From: SZUA-430 sp964561925 | GTDB taxonomy: Bacteria; Pseudomonadota; Alphaproteobacteria; Micropepsales; Micropepsaceae | Assembly (NCBI GenBank): GCA_964561925.1 | Contig: CAZLRW010000041.1 | Coordinates: 1-30,822 of the forward strand | Length of the DNA: 30,822 nucleotides | Reading direction: 5' to 3' | Shown: positions 23,338 to 30,822 of the stretch, one piece after another | Layout: every line of letters begins with the position of its first letter | Numbering within the stretch: the stretch's first letter is position 1 | Position numbers and translations under genes: made by a program | Notes under the pieces: generated by a model | The model's database searches: none | What the model saw: the letters and a program-made list of their open reading frames with translations, nothing else | Told to the model about the DNA's origin: nothing

Positions 23338-26300
23338 ATGAAGCGCGCTGCGCTCGGCGGGCGAGTTGCGTCCGTTGCTCGAGGATCGGGCAGCGGCCTG
23401 AAGGCGCTTCTGCTCGGCACCGTGGGCGCGCTCACTGTTGCGAGCTTCGCCGTCGCAGGTCCCGAAGGCGGCACGGTCGTTCACGGCAACGCCACGATCA
23501 CGACGCCCACGAGCACGACGACGCAGATCGATCAGTCGAGCGACAAAGCCGTCATCAACTGGCAGAGCTTCAACGTCGGCAAAGACGAGAAGGCGATCTT
23601 CAACCAGCCGAACGCGGCCTCGGTCACGCTGAACCGCATTTTCGACAAGGACCCCTCGATCATCGCGGGCCTGGTCAGCGCGAACGGGCGGCTCGTCCTC
23701 ATCAATGCAAACGGCATGGTGTTCGAGAACGGCGCGACCGTGAATACGGCGGGGCTGATCGCCACGACCGCCGACATCTCGAACAGCAATTTCATGGCCG
23801 GCGACTACCGGTTCGAGACGCCCGGCAATCCGCAAGCGCAGATCGTCAACAAGGGCACGATCACGGCCGAACAGGGAGGCGTCGTCGCCTTCGTCGCGCC
23901 GTCGGTCAAGAACCAAGGCGTGATCACGGCCAAGCTCGGGCGGGTCGCGCTGGGCGCCGGCAAGACGTTCGTGCTCGACCTCTACGGCGACGAATTGATC
24001 TCGTTTCCGATTTCGGCCGAAATCGCCGAACAACTGATCGACGCCGACGGCAAGCCGCTGTCGAGCCTCGTCGACGTGTCCGGCAAGATCGACGCGGGGC
24101 AGGTGCAGCTGACGGCGCGGGCGGCGCGCGGGCTTATCGACAACGTGATCAACGTCGACGGCGAGATCATCGCCTCGGGCGCCATGCAAGCGCCAGGCGG
24201 CGTGGCATTCACGGGCGAGATGCGCGATGGGCGTGCGATCGGCGGGGCGACAGGCGCCGAGGCGACGGCGGGGCGCAGCTACGGACGCTACGGCGATGCG
24301 ATCGTGATCGACGGCGGAGCCAACGGCGTGCGCGTCGCGGGGCGGCTCGACGCATCGGGCGCACAGGGCGGCTCGGTCTCGATCAAGGGCGAGACGGTCG
24401 CGCTGCGCGGCACGATCGCTGCGACTGGCAGCAGCGGCAAAGGCGGCGACATCACGGTCGGCGGACGCCACATCAGCCTGGTCGACGCAAAGCTCGACGC
24501 GTCGGGCGCCACGGGCGGCGGTTCGATCGCCGTCGGCCACTCGGGCGCGGGCGCGAACCGGCTCATCAACGCCGACACGGTTTACGTTTCGCAAGGATCG
24601 AGTCTGAAAGCGGACGCGACCGACGCCGGCAACGGCGGCAGCGTCGTCTTCTGGTCGAATCTCGCCACCGATTTCCGCGGCACGATGAGCGCGCGCGGCG
24701 GCGCCACGGGCGGCAACGGCGGCTTTCTCGAAGTTTCGTCGAAAGAGCAGATCGGGTTCTGGGGCACGGCCGACGCATCGGCCGCGGCCGGCAAGGACGG
24801 GTTGCTGCTTCTCGACCCCAAGAACATCATCATTTCGGTTCTCGGGCTTCCGCTTGCCGGACTGACGGATCCCAACCAGCTCGTCTTCGCCTACCAACAA
24901 GGCCAGACGCTGACCGTCAATCCGGCATTTCTTACGACGTCGCTCAATCTGGGCACGAACGTCCGGCTTCAGGCGAACAACGACCTGACGGTCGACTCCG
25001 ACATCATCGTCAACCGCAATTTCGGGGACGGCGGCGATCTTACGCTGCAGGCCGGGCGCAGCATCTTCCTGAACGCCGACATCTTCACCGACAACGGAAG
25101 CCTCACGCTGATCGCGAACGAACTCCTGTCGGCCGGCGTCGTCGACGCCGAGCGCGATCCGGGCGCGGCCGTGATCACGATGGCGGCAGGCGCCTCGATC
25201 GATGCAGGAACCGGGCTCGTGCGGATCACGCTTGCCTCCGGCGCGGGCAAGACGCACACAACGAGCGGCGACATCACGCTGCGCGACATCACCGCCGACC
25301 GCATCATTGCCGAGAATCTCGGGCCGTCGAACGGCGACGTCGTGATCGCGAGCGGAACGCTGACGGGCACTCGCACCGGATCGGCGATTATCCTTGCGTC
25401 GCAGGGCGGCGACTTCGTCAACAATGCCGGGGCCGGCGCTCTTTCCGTGCCGAACGGGCGTTTCCTCGTCTATTCGCAGTCGCCTCTGTCGAGCACGCTT
25501 GGCGGTTTGGCGGGTTCGCCCTACTACAACACGACGTACGATCCGGCCAATCCCACCGCGTTTCCCGCGGACGGCGATAGGTTCGCCTACACGCTCGCGC
25601 CCGTCTTGACCGTCAAAGCGGACGACATGTCCCGCGAGTACGGCAACTTCAATCCCGACTTGACCTACACGATCACGGGCTTCATCGCCGGGGACGATCC
25701 GGCGCTCGCGCTCGAAGGGTTCCCGTTCTTGTCGACGATTGCGACGAACACGAGCAATGCGGGCACCTATGCGATCAATGTCGGTCTGCAGACGCTACAG
25801 TCCGATTACAATTACGGCATCTCGTTGGTCGCGGGGACCCTGAACGTCATCCCGGCACAGCTTTTCTACAACGCGCTGGGCGCGATCCGGGAGTACGGCG
25901 AGGCAAATCCCGATTTCGGCGGCGACGTGTCGGGGTTCAGGCTCAACGACGATTTCGACGACGTACTCGCGGGCACGCTCGTGTTCCTTTCGCCGGCAAG
26001 TCCCGGCGCGAACGTGGGGCAGCACGCGATCAACGGCACTGGGCTCACGGTCGTCAATTCGAACTATCAGCCGGTGATCCTGCAGGACCCGGGCAACGCG
26101 ACCGCGCTCACCATCACGCAGGCGCAACTGACCTATGTGGCCAACGCGGTTACACGCGAGTACGGCGACGCGAATGTGCTGAGCGGCGTCGTCGAGGGGT
26201 TGAAAAACGGCGAAACGCTCGAATCGGTGACGGACGGCGTTCTGACGTGGACGACGTCGGCGACGGTGTTGTCGGGGCAGGGCATCTATGAAGTTCTGGG

Positions 26301-27147
26301 CGGCGGGCTTACCGTCACGAGCGGCAATTACTTCGTCAACATTCTGCAGGCGCCTGCGAATCTGACCGCACTGACGATTACGCCCGCACAACTCATCTAT
26401 CGGGCCGACAGCAAGACGAAGCGATATGGGGATGCGAACCCGATATTCACGGGGTCGATCCTAGGTCTGAAGAACGGCGACACGCTGGACGGCGTGACGG
26501 ACGGCACGGCGGTGTGGGTATCGAACGGGCTCGATTTCTCCGACGCGGGCGCATACGGAATCTTCGGCGAAGGCCTGACAGTCACGAGCGGCAACTACTT
26601 CGTCGACATCATCCAGGCCGATACGAACGAAACCGCGTTCACGGTCGAAAGAGTTCAGCTCACCTACGTCGCCGACAAGAAGGTGCGAATCTACGGCTTT
26701 CCGGATCCCGTGTTCACCGGGGTCGTCGAAGGGCTGACGAACGGCGACAGCATCGAGAACGTGACCGACGGCGATCTCGTGTTCACCGTGACAACGACGC
26801 CGACGACCCTCGGGGGTATCTATCCGATCACCGGCGGCGGCCTGACCGTCGTCAGCGACAACTACTTCCTGAACATCCTGCAAGATCCGGGCAACGCGAC
26901 CGCGTTCCAGATCGTTCCGCTGCCGGTCACGATCTTGCAGGCGATGGACGAGGTTTCGAACGGCGGTCAGAGCACGACGCATCAGCCACAGAACGACATG
27001 TCTTCGCGCTCGAACGATCTGGCCGTCGAAGGCACGGTGTCGGGCGACATGGCCGACGGCAAGAACGACAAGATGACGGAGCAACTTTGCGCACTCGGTG
27101 CACGGGAGGTCGGGCCGGAGCAAGGCTGCAGCGCGAAGAAACCGTAG
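23338..27147 (+). CDS. Two-partner secretion exoprotein (TpsA) with five MBG-type repeats
   Basis: The 1269-residue product is the likely substrate of the adjacent transporter. It has a signal peptide (about 1-40, FAVA/GP), a TPS secretion domain (about 41-250) with FNVGKDEKAIFNQP, LVSANGRLVLINANGMVFEN (111-130) and the GLIATTADIS segment, then a Gly-rich predicted beta helix to about residue 500 and a further beta-rich part with LLLDPKNI and GRFLVYS motifs. Five tandem repeats of 85-89 residues (757 to about 1197) each begin with a YxA-type strand and a YGDANP-like motif, matching MBG-type adhesin modules. The tail holds C1251 and C1264. Function as a surface adhesin is inferred from the family. 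A TTG at 23323 is an alternative start. Confidence 0.9.
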   Translation: MKRAALGGRVASVARGSGSGLKALLLGTVGALTVASFAVAGPEGGTVVHGNATITTPTSTTTQIDQSSDKAVINWQSFNVGKDEKAIFNQPNAASVTLNRIFDKDPSIIAGLVSANGRLVLINANGMVFENGATVNTAGLIATTADISNSNFMAGDYRFETPGNPQAQIVNKGTITAEQGGVVAFVAPSVKNQGVITAKLGRVALGAGKTFVLDLYGDELISFPISAEIAEQLIDADGKPLSSLVDVSGKIDAGQVQLTARAARGLIDNVINVDGEIIASGAMQAPGGVAFTGEMRDGRAIGGATGAEATAGRSYGRYGDAIVIDGGANGVRVAGRLDASGAQGGSVSIKGETVALRGTIAATGSSGKGGDITVGGRHISLVDAKLDASGATGGGSIAVGHSGAGANRLINADTVYVSQGSSLKADATDAGNGGSVVFWSNLATDFRGTMSARGGATGGNGGFLEVSSKEQIGFWGTADASAAAGKDGLLLLDPKNIIISVLGLPLAGLTDPNQLVFAYQQGQTLTVNPAFLTTSLNLGTNVRLQANNDLTVDSDIIVNRNFGDGGDLTLQAGRSIFLNADIFTDNGSLTLIANELLSAGVVDAERDPGAAVITMAAGASIDAGTGLVRITLASGAGKTHTTSGDITLRDITADRIIAENLGPSNGDVVIASGTLTGTRTGSAIILASQGGDFVNNAGAGALSVPNGRFLVYSQSPLSSTLGGLAGSPYYNTTYDPANPTAFPADGDRFAYTLAPVLTVKADDMSREYGNFNPDLTYTITGFIAGDDPALALEGFPFLSTIATNTSNAGTYAINVGLQTLQSDYNYGISLVAGTLNVIPAQLFYNALGAIREYGEANPDFGGDVSGFRLNDDFDDVLAGTLVFLSPASPGANVGQHAINGTGLTVVNSNYQPVILQDPGNATALTITQAQLTYVANAVTREYGDANVLSGVVEGLKNGETLESVTDGVLTWTTSATVLSGQGIYEVLGGGLTVTSGNYFVNILQAPANLTALTITPAQLIYRADSKTKRYGDANPIFTGSILGLKNGDTLDGVTDGTAVWVSNGLDFSDAGAYGIFGEGLTVTSGNYFVDIIQADTNETAFTVERVQLTYVADKKVRIYGFPDPVFTGVVEGLTNGDSIENVTDGDLVFTVTTTPTTLGGIYPITGGGLTVVSDNYFLNILQDPGNATAFQIVPLPVTILQAMDEVSNGGQSTTHQPQNDMSSRSNDLAVEGTVSGDMADGKNDKMTEQLCALGAREVGPEQGCSAKKP
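25606..26925 (+). repeat. Five tandem MBG-type repeats within tpsA
   Basis: Repeat units begin at 25606, 25861, 26128, 26392 and 26659, with lengths of 255, 267, 264, 267 and about 267 bases. Each encodes an aromatic strand, an R/K-x-YG motif, a V-x-G-L/F-x-N-G/D-D/E segment, a GxYxIxGxGLTV core and an NYxxxI strand ending near TALTIT. Protein similarity between units is clear while the DNA has diverged, so the array is old rather than a recent expansion. The first two units are the most divergent. Confidence 0.85.
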
Positions 27148-27172
27148 TCCGTCTCAAACGCAACGTGGCGTT

Positions 27173-27193
27173 CGGAGGCGTCTCCGTTTTGTT
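27173..27193 (+). terminator. Probable intrinsic terminator of the tps operon
   Basis: CGGAG (27173-27177) and CTCCG (27182-27186) form a short stem with a four-base loop, directly followed by TTTTGTT. It begins 26 bases after the tpsA stop. The stem is short, so efficiency may be modest, but position and T tract fit a transcription terminator. Confidence 0.5.
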
Positions 27194-27414
27194 CCGATTT
27201 CGAGCATCGAGTTGGTGGCAAAAATCAGGGTGCAACTTGTCGGACGTGTTTTGCGAATAGTTCGAGAACGAAGATAAAACCTGCAACGGACGAGAAATAT
27301 TTGCGATTTTCAGGAAATGATTTCCACCTCTTCCGGTTGCCGTCCGAAGGGGCGGAGCAGCTATTTCGGTGACATAATAAATCGCAAACGGCACGTCGAC
27401 GACCGTTCGTTTCG

Positions 27415-27429
27415 TTGAACGGCGTTCAA
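27415..27429. promoter_or_regulatory. 15-bp palindrome TTGAAC-N3-GTTCAA, copy 2
   Basis: TTGAACGGCGTTCAA has the same six-base arms as the site at 19440-19454, with a different three-base centre. It lies about 264 bases before bamD, in the AT-to-GC transition of the gap. The conserved arms and variable centre are what one expects from binding sites of one dimeric protein. No regulator is encoded nearby. Confidence 0.45.
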
Positions 27430-27692
27430 TCGGCGAGGGGCCCTCGGACCGGTTCGAGGCGCGGCTCTCTTTCGCGTTCAAGTTGAGGGCGCCGTCCAAC
27501 GGCGCGGTTCCTGCCGGCGCCGGCCGCCCTTGGCGCCTGCGTCTTGCCTTACGGTTCTGTCAGAAATCGCGAGGTACGGGCCTGTGTCAGGCGGCCTAGC
27601 GGCGGCGGGCGCCTTACGGTAAAGAGGGGGTTCGTCAGTGCGGTCCGGCGGCCGGTCCGTGCGCTTTCGACCACCAACCTCGCTCGGTACCC

Positions 27693-28691
27693 ATGTCGTT
27701 TGCAGATTTGAGACTGCGCATTGTTCGTTTCGGCGCCGCGCTTGCGCTCGCCGCTCCGCTTGCCGCCTGTGCCGGGGACGATGGTCCGGCGCCGCGTGCC
27801 GAAATGCCCGAGACCCCGCCGGAGCAAATCTACGCGGTGGCGCTGACGCAACTCGACAAAGGCAACTGGCCGCAATGCGCGGCCGCGTTCGACGAGGTCG
27901 AGCGGCAGCACCCCTATTCCGTGTGGGCGCGGCGCGCGATCTTGATGTCGGCCTACTGCCACTACCAGGGCAACAAGTACAACGACGCGATCCTGGCGGC
28001 GGACCGGTTCATCACGCTGCATCCCGGCAACAAGGACGCGCCGTACGCTTATTACCTGAAGGCGGTATCGCTCTATGAGCAGATCGTCGACGTCGGTCGC
28101 GATCAGCGGCGGACGGAGCAAGCGATGGCCGCGCTCGGCGAACTCGTCCGGCGTTTCCCGCAGACGGACTACGCGCGCGACGCGCGCCTCAAGCTCGACC
28201 TGACGAAGGATCATCTCGCCGGCAAGGAAATGGCGATCGGGCGCTGGTATCTGCGGCGCGGCGAACAGCTGGCGGCGATCACACGCTTCCGCACCGTCGT
28301 CGAGAAGTACCAAACGACCAGCCACGCGCCGGAAGCGCTGCACCGCTTGGTCGAGGCCTATCTCGCGCTCGGCGTCATCAAGGAGGCGCAGACGGCCGCT
28401 GCGGTGCTGGGGCACAACTATCCGGGCAGCGAGTGGTACGAGGATTCGTTCACACTGATGCAGGAGTACGGGAAGGAACCGCGCGGCAAGAGATATGTGC
28501 CGACGGCGGTACCTGCGGACGCGATGCCCACCGCGGCGCCTGCCGCCGCCGTCGCCCCGCGCGAGCCGACCCCCGTGCCGCCGCCGCCCGAAGTCTCCGA
28601 GAAGCCCGCCGAGCCCGCGCCGAAAAGCGAAGAGGCGGAGGCCGAGAAGAAGTCGGACGGCGAGGACGGCGGCTGGTTCGACTGGTTCTGA
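27693..28691 (+). CDS. bamD: Outer-membrane assembly lipoprotein BamD
   Basis: BamD is the essential lipoprotein of the Bam complex that folds outer-membrane proteins. The 332-residue product has a lipoprotein signal with lipobox LAAC (residues 23-26, lipidated C26), then five TPR-like units from about residue 42 (EQIYAVALTQLDKGNW; FDEVERQHPYSVWARRA; DRFITLHPGNKDAPYAYYLKA), characteristic of BamD/ComL. From about 270 it has an Ala/Pro- then Glu/Lys-rich tail ending in GGWFDWF, longer than in E. coli BamD (about 245 residues). Its place between lpxC and recN is normal, although here the TPS locus intervenes. No strong ribosome site is seen before the ATG. Confidence 0.95.
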   Translation: MSFADLRLRIVRFGAALALAAPLAACAGDDGPAPRAEMPETPPEQIYAVALTQLDKGNWPQCAAAFDEVERQHPYSVWARRAILMSAYCHYQGNKYNDAILAADRFITLHPGNKDAPYAYYLKAVSLYEQIVDVGRDQRRTEQAMAALGELVRRFPQTDYARDARLKLDLTKDHLAGKEMAIGRWYLRRGEQLAAITRFRTVVEKYQTTSHAPEALHRLVEAYLALGVIKEAQTAAAVLGHNYPGSEWYEDSFTLMQEYGKEPRGKRYVPTAVPADAMPTAAPAAAVAPREPTPVPPPPEVSEKPAEPAPKSEEAEAEKKSDGEDGGWFDWF

Positions 28692-28717
28692 GCGGCAACT
28701 CTAGCCGCATTTCCATT

Positions 28718-28780
28718 GCCGGGCTTGACCCGGCCGTCCCGAGCGCGCACCTCTGTGCGCGCTCGCCGGGCGTTCGCCCG
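28718..28780. repeat. Array of inverted repeats between bamD and recN
   Basis: GCCGGGCTTGACCCGGC (28718-28734) has six-base arms around a five-base centre and matches, from memory, a dispersed intergenic repeat common in alphaproteobacterial genomes. It is followed by GAGCGCGCAC (28741-28750) with its exact complement at 28755-28764 around CTCT, extendable by one pair to 28740/28765, and then by CGGGCG/CGCCCG at 28767-28780. None has a T run. The three hairpins together fill most of the 109-base gap. Confidence 0.6.
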
Positions 28781-28800
28781 TTCATCAGCGGTGCTTCCTC

Positions 28801-30489
28801 ATGCTGACGTCGCTTTCGATTCGCGATTTCGTGTTGATCGAGCGGCTGGACTTGGAGTTCGGGCCGCATCTCTCGGTGCTGACCGGCGAGACTGGTGCGG
28901 GCAAGTCCATTTTGCTCGACGCGTTGGGTTTGGCGACCGGCGGGCGCGCGGAACGCGGCTTCATTCGGTCGGGCGCGGCGCAAGCGGGGGTCACGGCGGT
29001 GTTCGATCCGCCGGGCCGGCATCCGGTGCGCGCGGTGCTCGCCGGCAACGGGCTCGAGTGCGACGGGGCGCTCATCTTCCGCAGGTCGGTCGCGACGGAC
29101 GGGCGGAGCCGGGCTTTCATCAACGATCAGGCTGTCTCGATCGGGCTCATGCGCGAAGCGGGCACGATGCTGCTTGAGATTCATGGACAGCACGACGATC
29201 GCGGCCTGCTTGACGCGGCGGGTCACCGGCAATTGCTCGATGCGTTCGGTGCCTTGAGCGACGACGTCACGAATGTCGAGGCTGCCTGGCGGACGCTCGC
29301 CGCCGCCGAAGAGGCGGTCAGGAGCGAAGCCGAGATCCAGGCGCGCGCGACGCAGGATGTCGAGTACCTGAAGCACATGGCCGAAGAGCTGCGCGCGCTC
29401 GATCCGCGGCCGGGCGAGGAAGCCGAGCTTGCGAGTTCGCGTGCCGTGATGATGGCGGCGGAGAAGATTTCGAGCGATCTCACCGAAGCGGTCGAGGCGT
29501 TATCGGGGCAGGGTGGGGTCGAAGCGCGCATGAGCCTCGCGTTCCGTCGCTTGAGCCGGGCGCAGAGCGTTGCGCAGGGCCGGCTCGACACGGCGGTCGG
29601 GGCGCTGGACCGCGCCGTCATCGAGGCGGCCGAGGCGCGCCGGGCCGTCGAGGCGGCGGCGCGTGGGCTCGCGTTCGATGCGAACACGCTTGAGAAAGCC
29701 GAGACGCGGCTCTTTGCGCTCAGGGCGGCGGCGCGCAAGTACGGTGGGACGTGCGATGCGCTCGCGGCGAAGCGCGCGGATGCGGAGGCGAAGCTCGCGG
29801 TGCTGGCCGGCGGTCTGAGCCGCGCGGCCGAACTCGAACGGATGAAGGCGGCGGCGCGCAAGGCCTATGATGCGGCGGCGGCGGCGCTGTCGGCGGCGCG
29901 CGGGCGGGCGGCGACGCAGCTCGATCAACGCGTGGCGAAGGAACTGGCCCCGCTCAAGCTCGCGAATGCGCTGTTCCGCACGCAGATCGACCGTGCGGAT
30001 GCGGGACCTTTGGGGCACGACCGCGTGGAGTTCATGGTGGCGACGAACCCGGGCGCGCCGTTCGGGGCTCTGACCAGGATCGCTTCCGGCGGCGAGCTGG
30101 CGCGGTTCATCTTGGCGTTGAAGGTGGCGCTTGCGGACGAAGGGTCGGCGTCCACGCTGATCTTCGACGAGGTCGACCGCGGCGTGGGCGGGGCGGTCGC
30201 GGATGCGGTCGGCGAACGCTTGGCGCGGTTGGCCAAGGGCGAGCAGGTGCTGGTCGTGACGCATTCGCCCCAGGTGGCGGCGCGCGGGACGCATCATCTG
30301 CGCGTCGCCAAGGCGATGGCTGCGGGCGCGATGACCACGCGCGTCGAGACGCTTGACGCCGCCGGGCGGCGCGAGGAGATCGCGCGCATGCTGGCCGGTG
30401 CCAAGGTGACGGACGAGGCGCGCGCCGCAGCCGACCGGCTCATCGGCGGCGCGGCGGAGGGCGTGCCCAAGCGGCGGCGGGCGACGTGA
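28801..30489 (+). CDS. recN: DNA repair ATPase RecN
   Basis: RecN is an SMC-like ATPase that acts early in double-strand break repair. The 562-residue product has the Walker A motif GETGAGKS (29-36), the SMC-type segment LEIHGQHDDRGLL, a long Ala/Glu/Arg-rich coiled-coil region (about 160-380), the ABC signature ASGGELARF (428-436) and Walker B TLIFDEVDRGVGG (452-464), with the VTHSPQVAARG histidine switch. Length is close to the E. coli protein. The ribosome site is weak. No LexA box is visible directly upstream, unlike in enterobacteria. The stop overlaps the ligA GTG (GTGA). Confidence 0.97.
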   Translation: MLTSLSIRDFVLIERLDLEFGPHLSVLTGETGAGKSILLDALGLATGGRAERGFIRSGAAQAGVTAVFDPPGRHPVRAVLAGNGLECDGALIFRRSVATDGRSRAFINDQAVSIGLMREAGTMLLEIHGQHDDRGLLDAAGHRQLLDAFGALSDDVTNVEAAWRTLAAAEEAVRSEAEIQARATQDVEYLKHMAEELRALDPRPGEEAELASSRAVMMAAEKISSDLTEAVEALSGQGGVEARMSLAFRRLSRAQSVAQGRLDTAVGALDRAVIEAAEARRAVEAAARGLAFDANTLEKAETRLFALRAAARKYGGTCDALAAKRADAEAKLAVLAGGLSRAAELERMKAAARKAYDAAAAALSAARGRAATQLDQRVAKELAPLKLANALFRTQIDRADAGPLGHDRVEFMVATNPGAPFGALTRIASGGELARFILALKVALADEGSASTLIFDEVDRGVGGAVADAVGERLARLAKGEQVLVVTHSPQVAARGTHHLRVAKAMAAGAMTTRVETLDAAGRREEIARMLAGAKVTDEARAAADRLIGGAAEGVPKRRRAT

Positions 30490-30822
30490 GCAAGGCTCCG
30501 CCGGTTGCGAAGCTGACGGAAAAGGAAGCGGCGGCGGAGCTGGAGCGGCTCGCGCGCGAGATCGCCGAGCACGACAAGCGCTACTTCGCCGAGGATGCGC
30601 CGACGATTTCGGACGCCGATTACGACGCGCTGAAGAAGCGCAACACGGCGATCGAGGCGCGCTTTCCCGAACTCATCCGTTCCGACAGTCCGTCGCGGCG
30701 CGTCGGGTATGCGGCGATGGGCAAGTTCGGCAAGGTCAAGCACGGCGTGCCGATGCTCTCGCTCGAGAATGCGTTCGACGATGAGGACGTCACCGACTTC
30801 GTCGACCGGGTGCGGCGGTTTC
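30486..30822 (+). CDS. ligA: NAD-dependent DNA ligase LigA, 5' part
   Basis: LigA seals nicks in DNA using NAD+ and is essential for replication and repair. Only the first 112 codons are in the window; the gene runs off the right edge. Translation from the GTG at 30486 gives the Ia domain with HDKRYFAEDAPTISDADYD and IEARFPEL, followed by SPSRRVG and the PMLSLENAF segment that opens the adenylation domain. The catalytic KxDG lysine lies beyond the window. The start overlaps the recN stop by four bases, so the two repair genes are probably translated together. Confidence 0.95.
   Translation, partial: MSKAPPVAKLTEKEAAAELERLAREIAEHDKRYFAEDAPTISDADYDALKKRNTAIEARFPELIRSDSPSRRVGYAAMGKFGKVKHGVPMLSLENAFDDEDVTDFVDRVRRF

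Larger units (their letters stand above)
27148..27692. other. Non-coding gap between tpsA and bamD
   Basis: This 545-base gap has no supported gene. Its left part (about 27190-27400) is AT-rich compared with the neighbours and contains the palindrome GGAAATGATTTCC (27313-27325). The middle holds the second TTGAAC-N3-GTTCAA site. The right part is rich in GC dyads, including GCGCCGT/ACGGCGC (27489-27495 with 27499-27505) and GCCGGCGCCGGC (27513-27524). The bamD promoter must lie here unless bamD is read from upstream, but I cannot assign it. A small RNA is possible but not demonstrable by eye. Confidence 0.6.

Noticed and set aside
23023..25257. 744-codon minus-strand open frame opposite tpsB and tpsA
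   Set aside because: Composition (Arg, Asp, Val, Ala) is that of an antisense shadow of codon-biased genes. It spans the end of one real gene and the start of the next and shows no domain.
27266..27280. Second LexA-like site, GAAC-N7-AAAC
   Set aside because: The second half-site has a mismatch and there is no SOS-type gene next to it; one such match is expected by chance in an AT-rich stretch.
27313..27325. Palindrome GGAAATGATTTCC as an operator
   Set aside because: It is perfect but short and unique in the window; without a second copy or conservation it cannot be told from chance.
1..30822. CRISPR arrays, tRNA or rRNA genes, insertion sequences, integrases, phage genes
   Set aside because: Looked for on both strands; I found no regularly spaced direct repeats outside the MBG coding array, no cloverleaf or rRNA-like segments, and no transposase or integrase motifs.

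Overview
The window is about 30.8 kb of GC-rich DNA, almost all coding on the plus strand. It holds a complete division and cell wall (dcw) cluster followed by an outer-membrane and DNA-repair segment. Gene content and order (mraZ-rsmH-ftsL-ftsI-murE-murF-mraY-murD-ftsW-murG-murC-murB-ddl-ftsQ-ftsA-ftsZ, then lpxC, bamD, recN, ligA) are typical of an alphaproteobacterium, closest in layout to the Hyphomicrobiales and related orders. The sequence alone does not fix the genus. LpxC and BamD imply an LPS-containing outer membrane, and the DNPR motif of MurE implies meso-diaminopimelate peptidoglycan.

Layout. 1-342: regulatory region with a LexA-like operator and a likely mraZ promoter. 343-11467: tightly packed, often stop/start-overlapping genes from mraZ to murG, covering lipid II synthesis and the septal synthase FtsW/FtsI. 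11534-18870: murC, murB, ddl, ftsQ, ftsA and ftsZ, with short gaps that hold small hairpins. 18884-19372: the only clear minus-strand gene, a membrane-anchored protein of unknown function convergent to ftsZ. 19373-19840: leader region with a 15-bp palindrome and a possible 48-residue small protein. 19841-21144: lpxC and a small four-helix membrane protein. 21145-27147: a two-partner secretion (TPS) locus, with an outer-membrane transporter (TpsB) and a 1269-residue exoprotein (TpsA) carrying five tandem MBG-type repeats and a C-terminal cysteine pair. 27148-27692: structured non-coding gap. 27693-30822: bamD, recN and the 5' part of ligA.

How the genes fit together. MurA (not in the window), MurB, MurC, MurD, MurE, Ddl and MurF build UDP-MurNAc-pentapeptide; MraY and MurG convert it to lipid II; FtsW and FtsI polymerise and cross-link it at the septum organised by FtsZ, FtsA, FtsQ and FtsL. 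LpxC commits UDP-GlcNAc derivatives to lipid A, and BamD helps insert outer-membrane beta barrels, which would include the TpsB barrel encoded next to it. The TPS locus sits inside a normally contiguous lpxC-bamD envelope neighbourhood and is the most accessory-looking part.

The most interesting points are: (i) the LexA-type operator of three half-sites ahead of the dcw cluster; (ii) the TPS exoprotein whose last residues carry a CX12C pair resembling the HMW1-type surface anchor; (iii) two copies of the palindrome TTGAAC-N3-GTTCAA flanking the lpxC-TPS block; and (iv) hairpins at expression-ratio decision points (ftsA/ftsZ, tpsB leader, tpsB/tpsA). I found no CRISPR array, tRNA, rRNA, insertion sequence or phage gene. 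No wholly new system is demonstrated.
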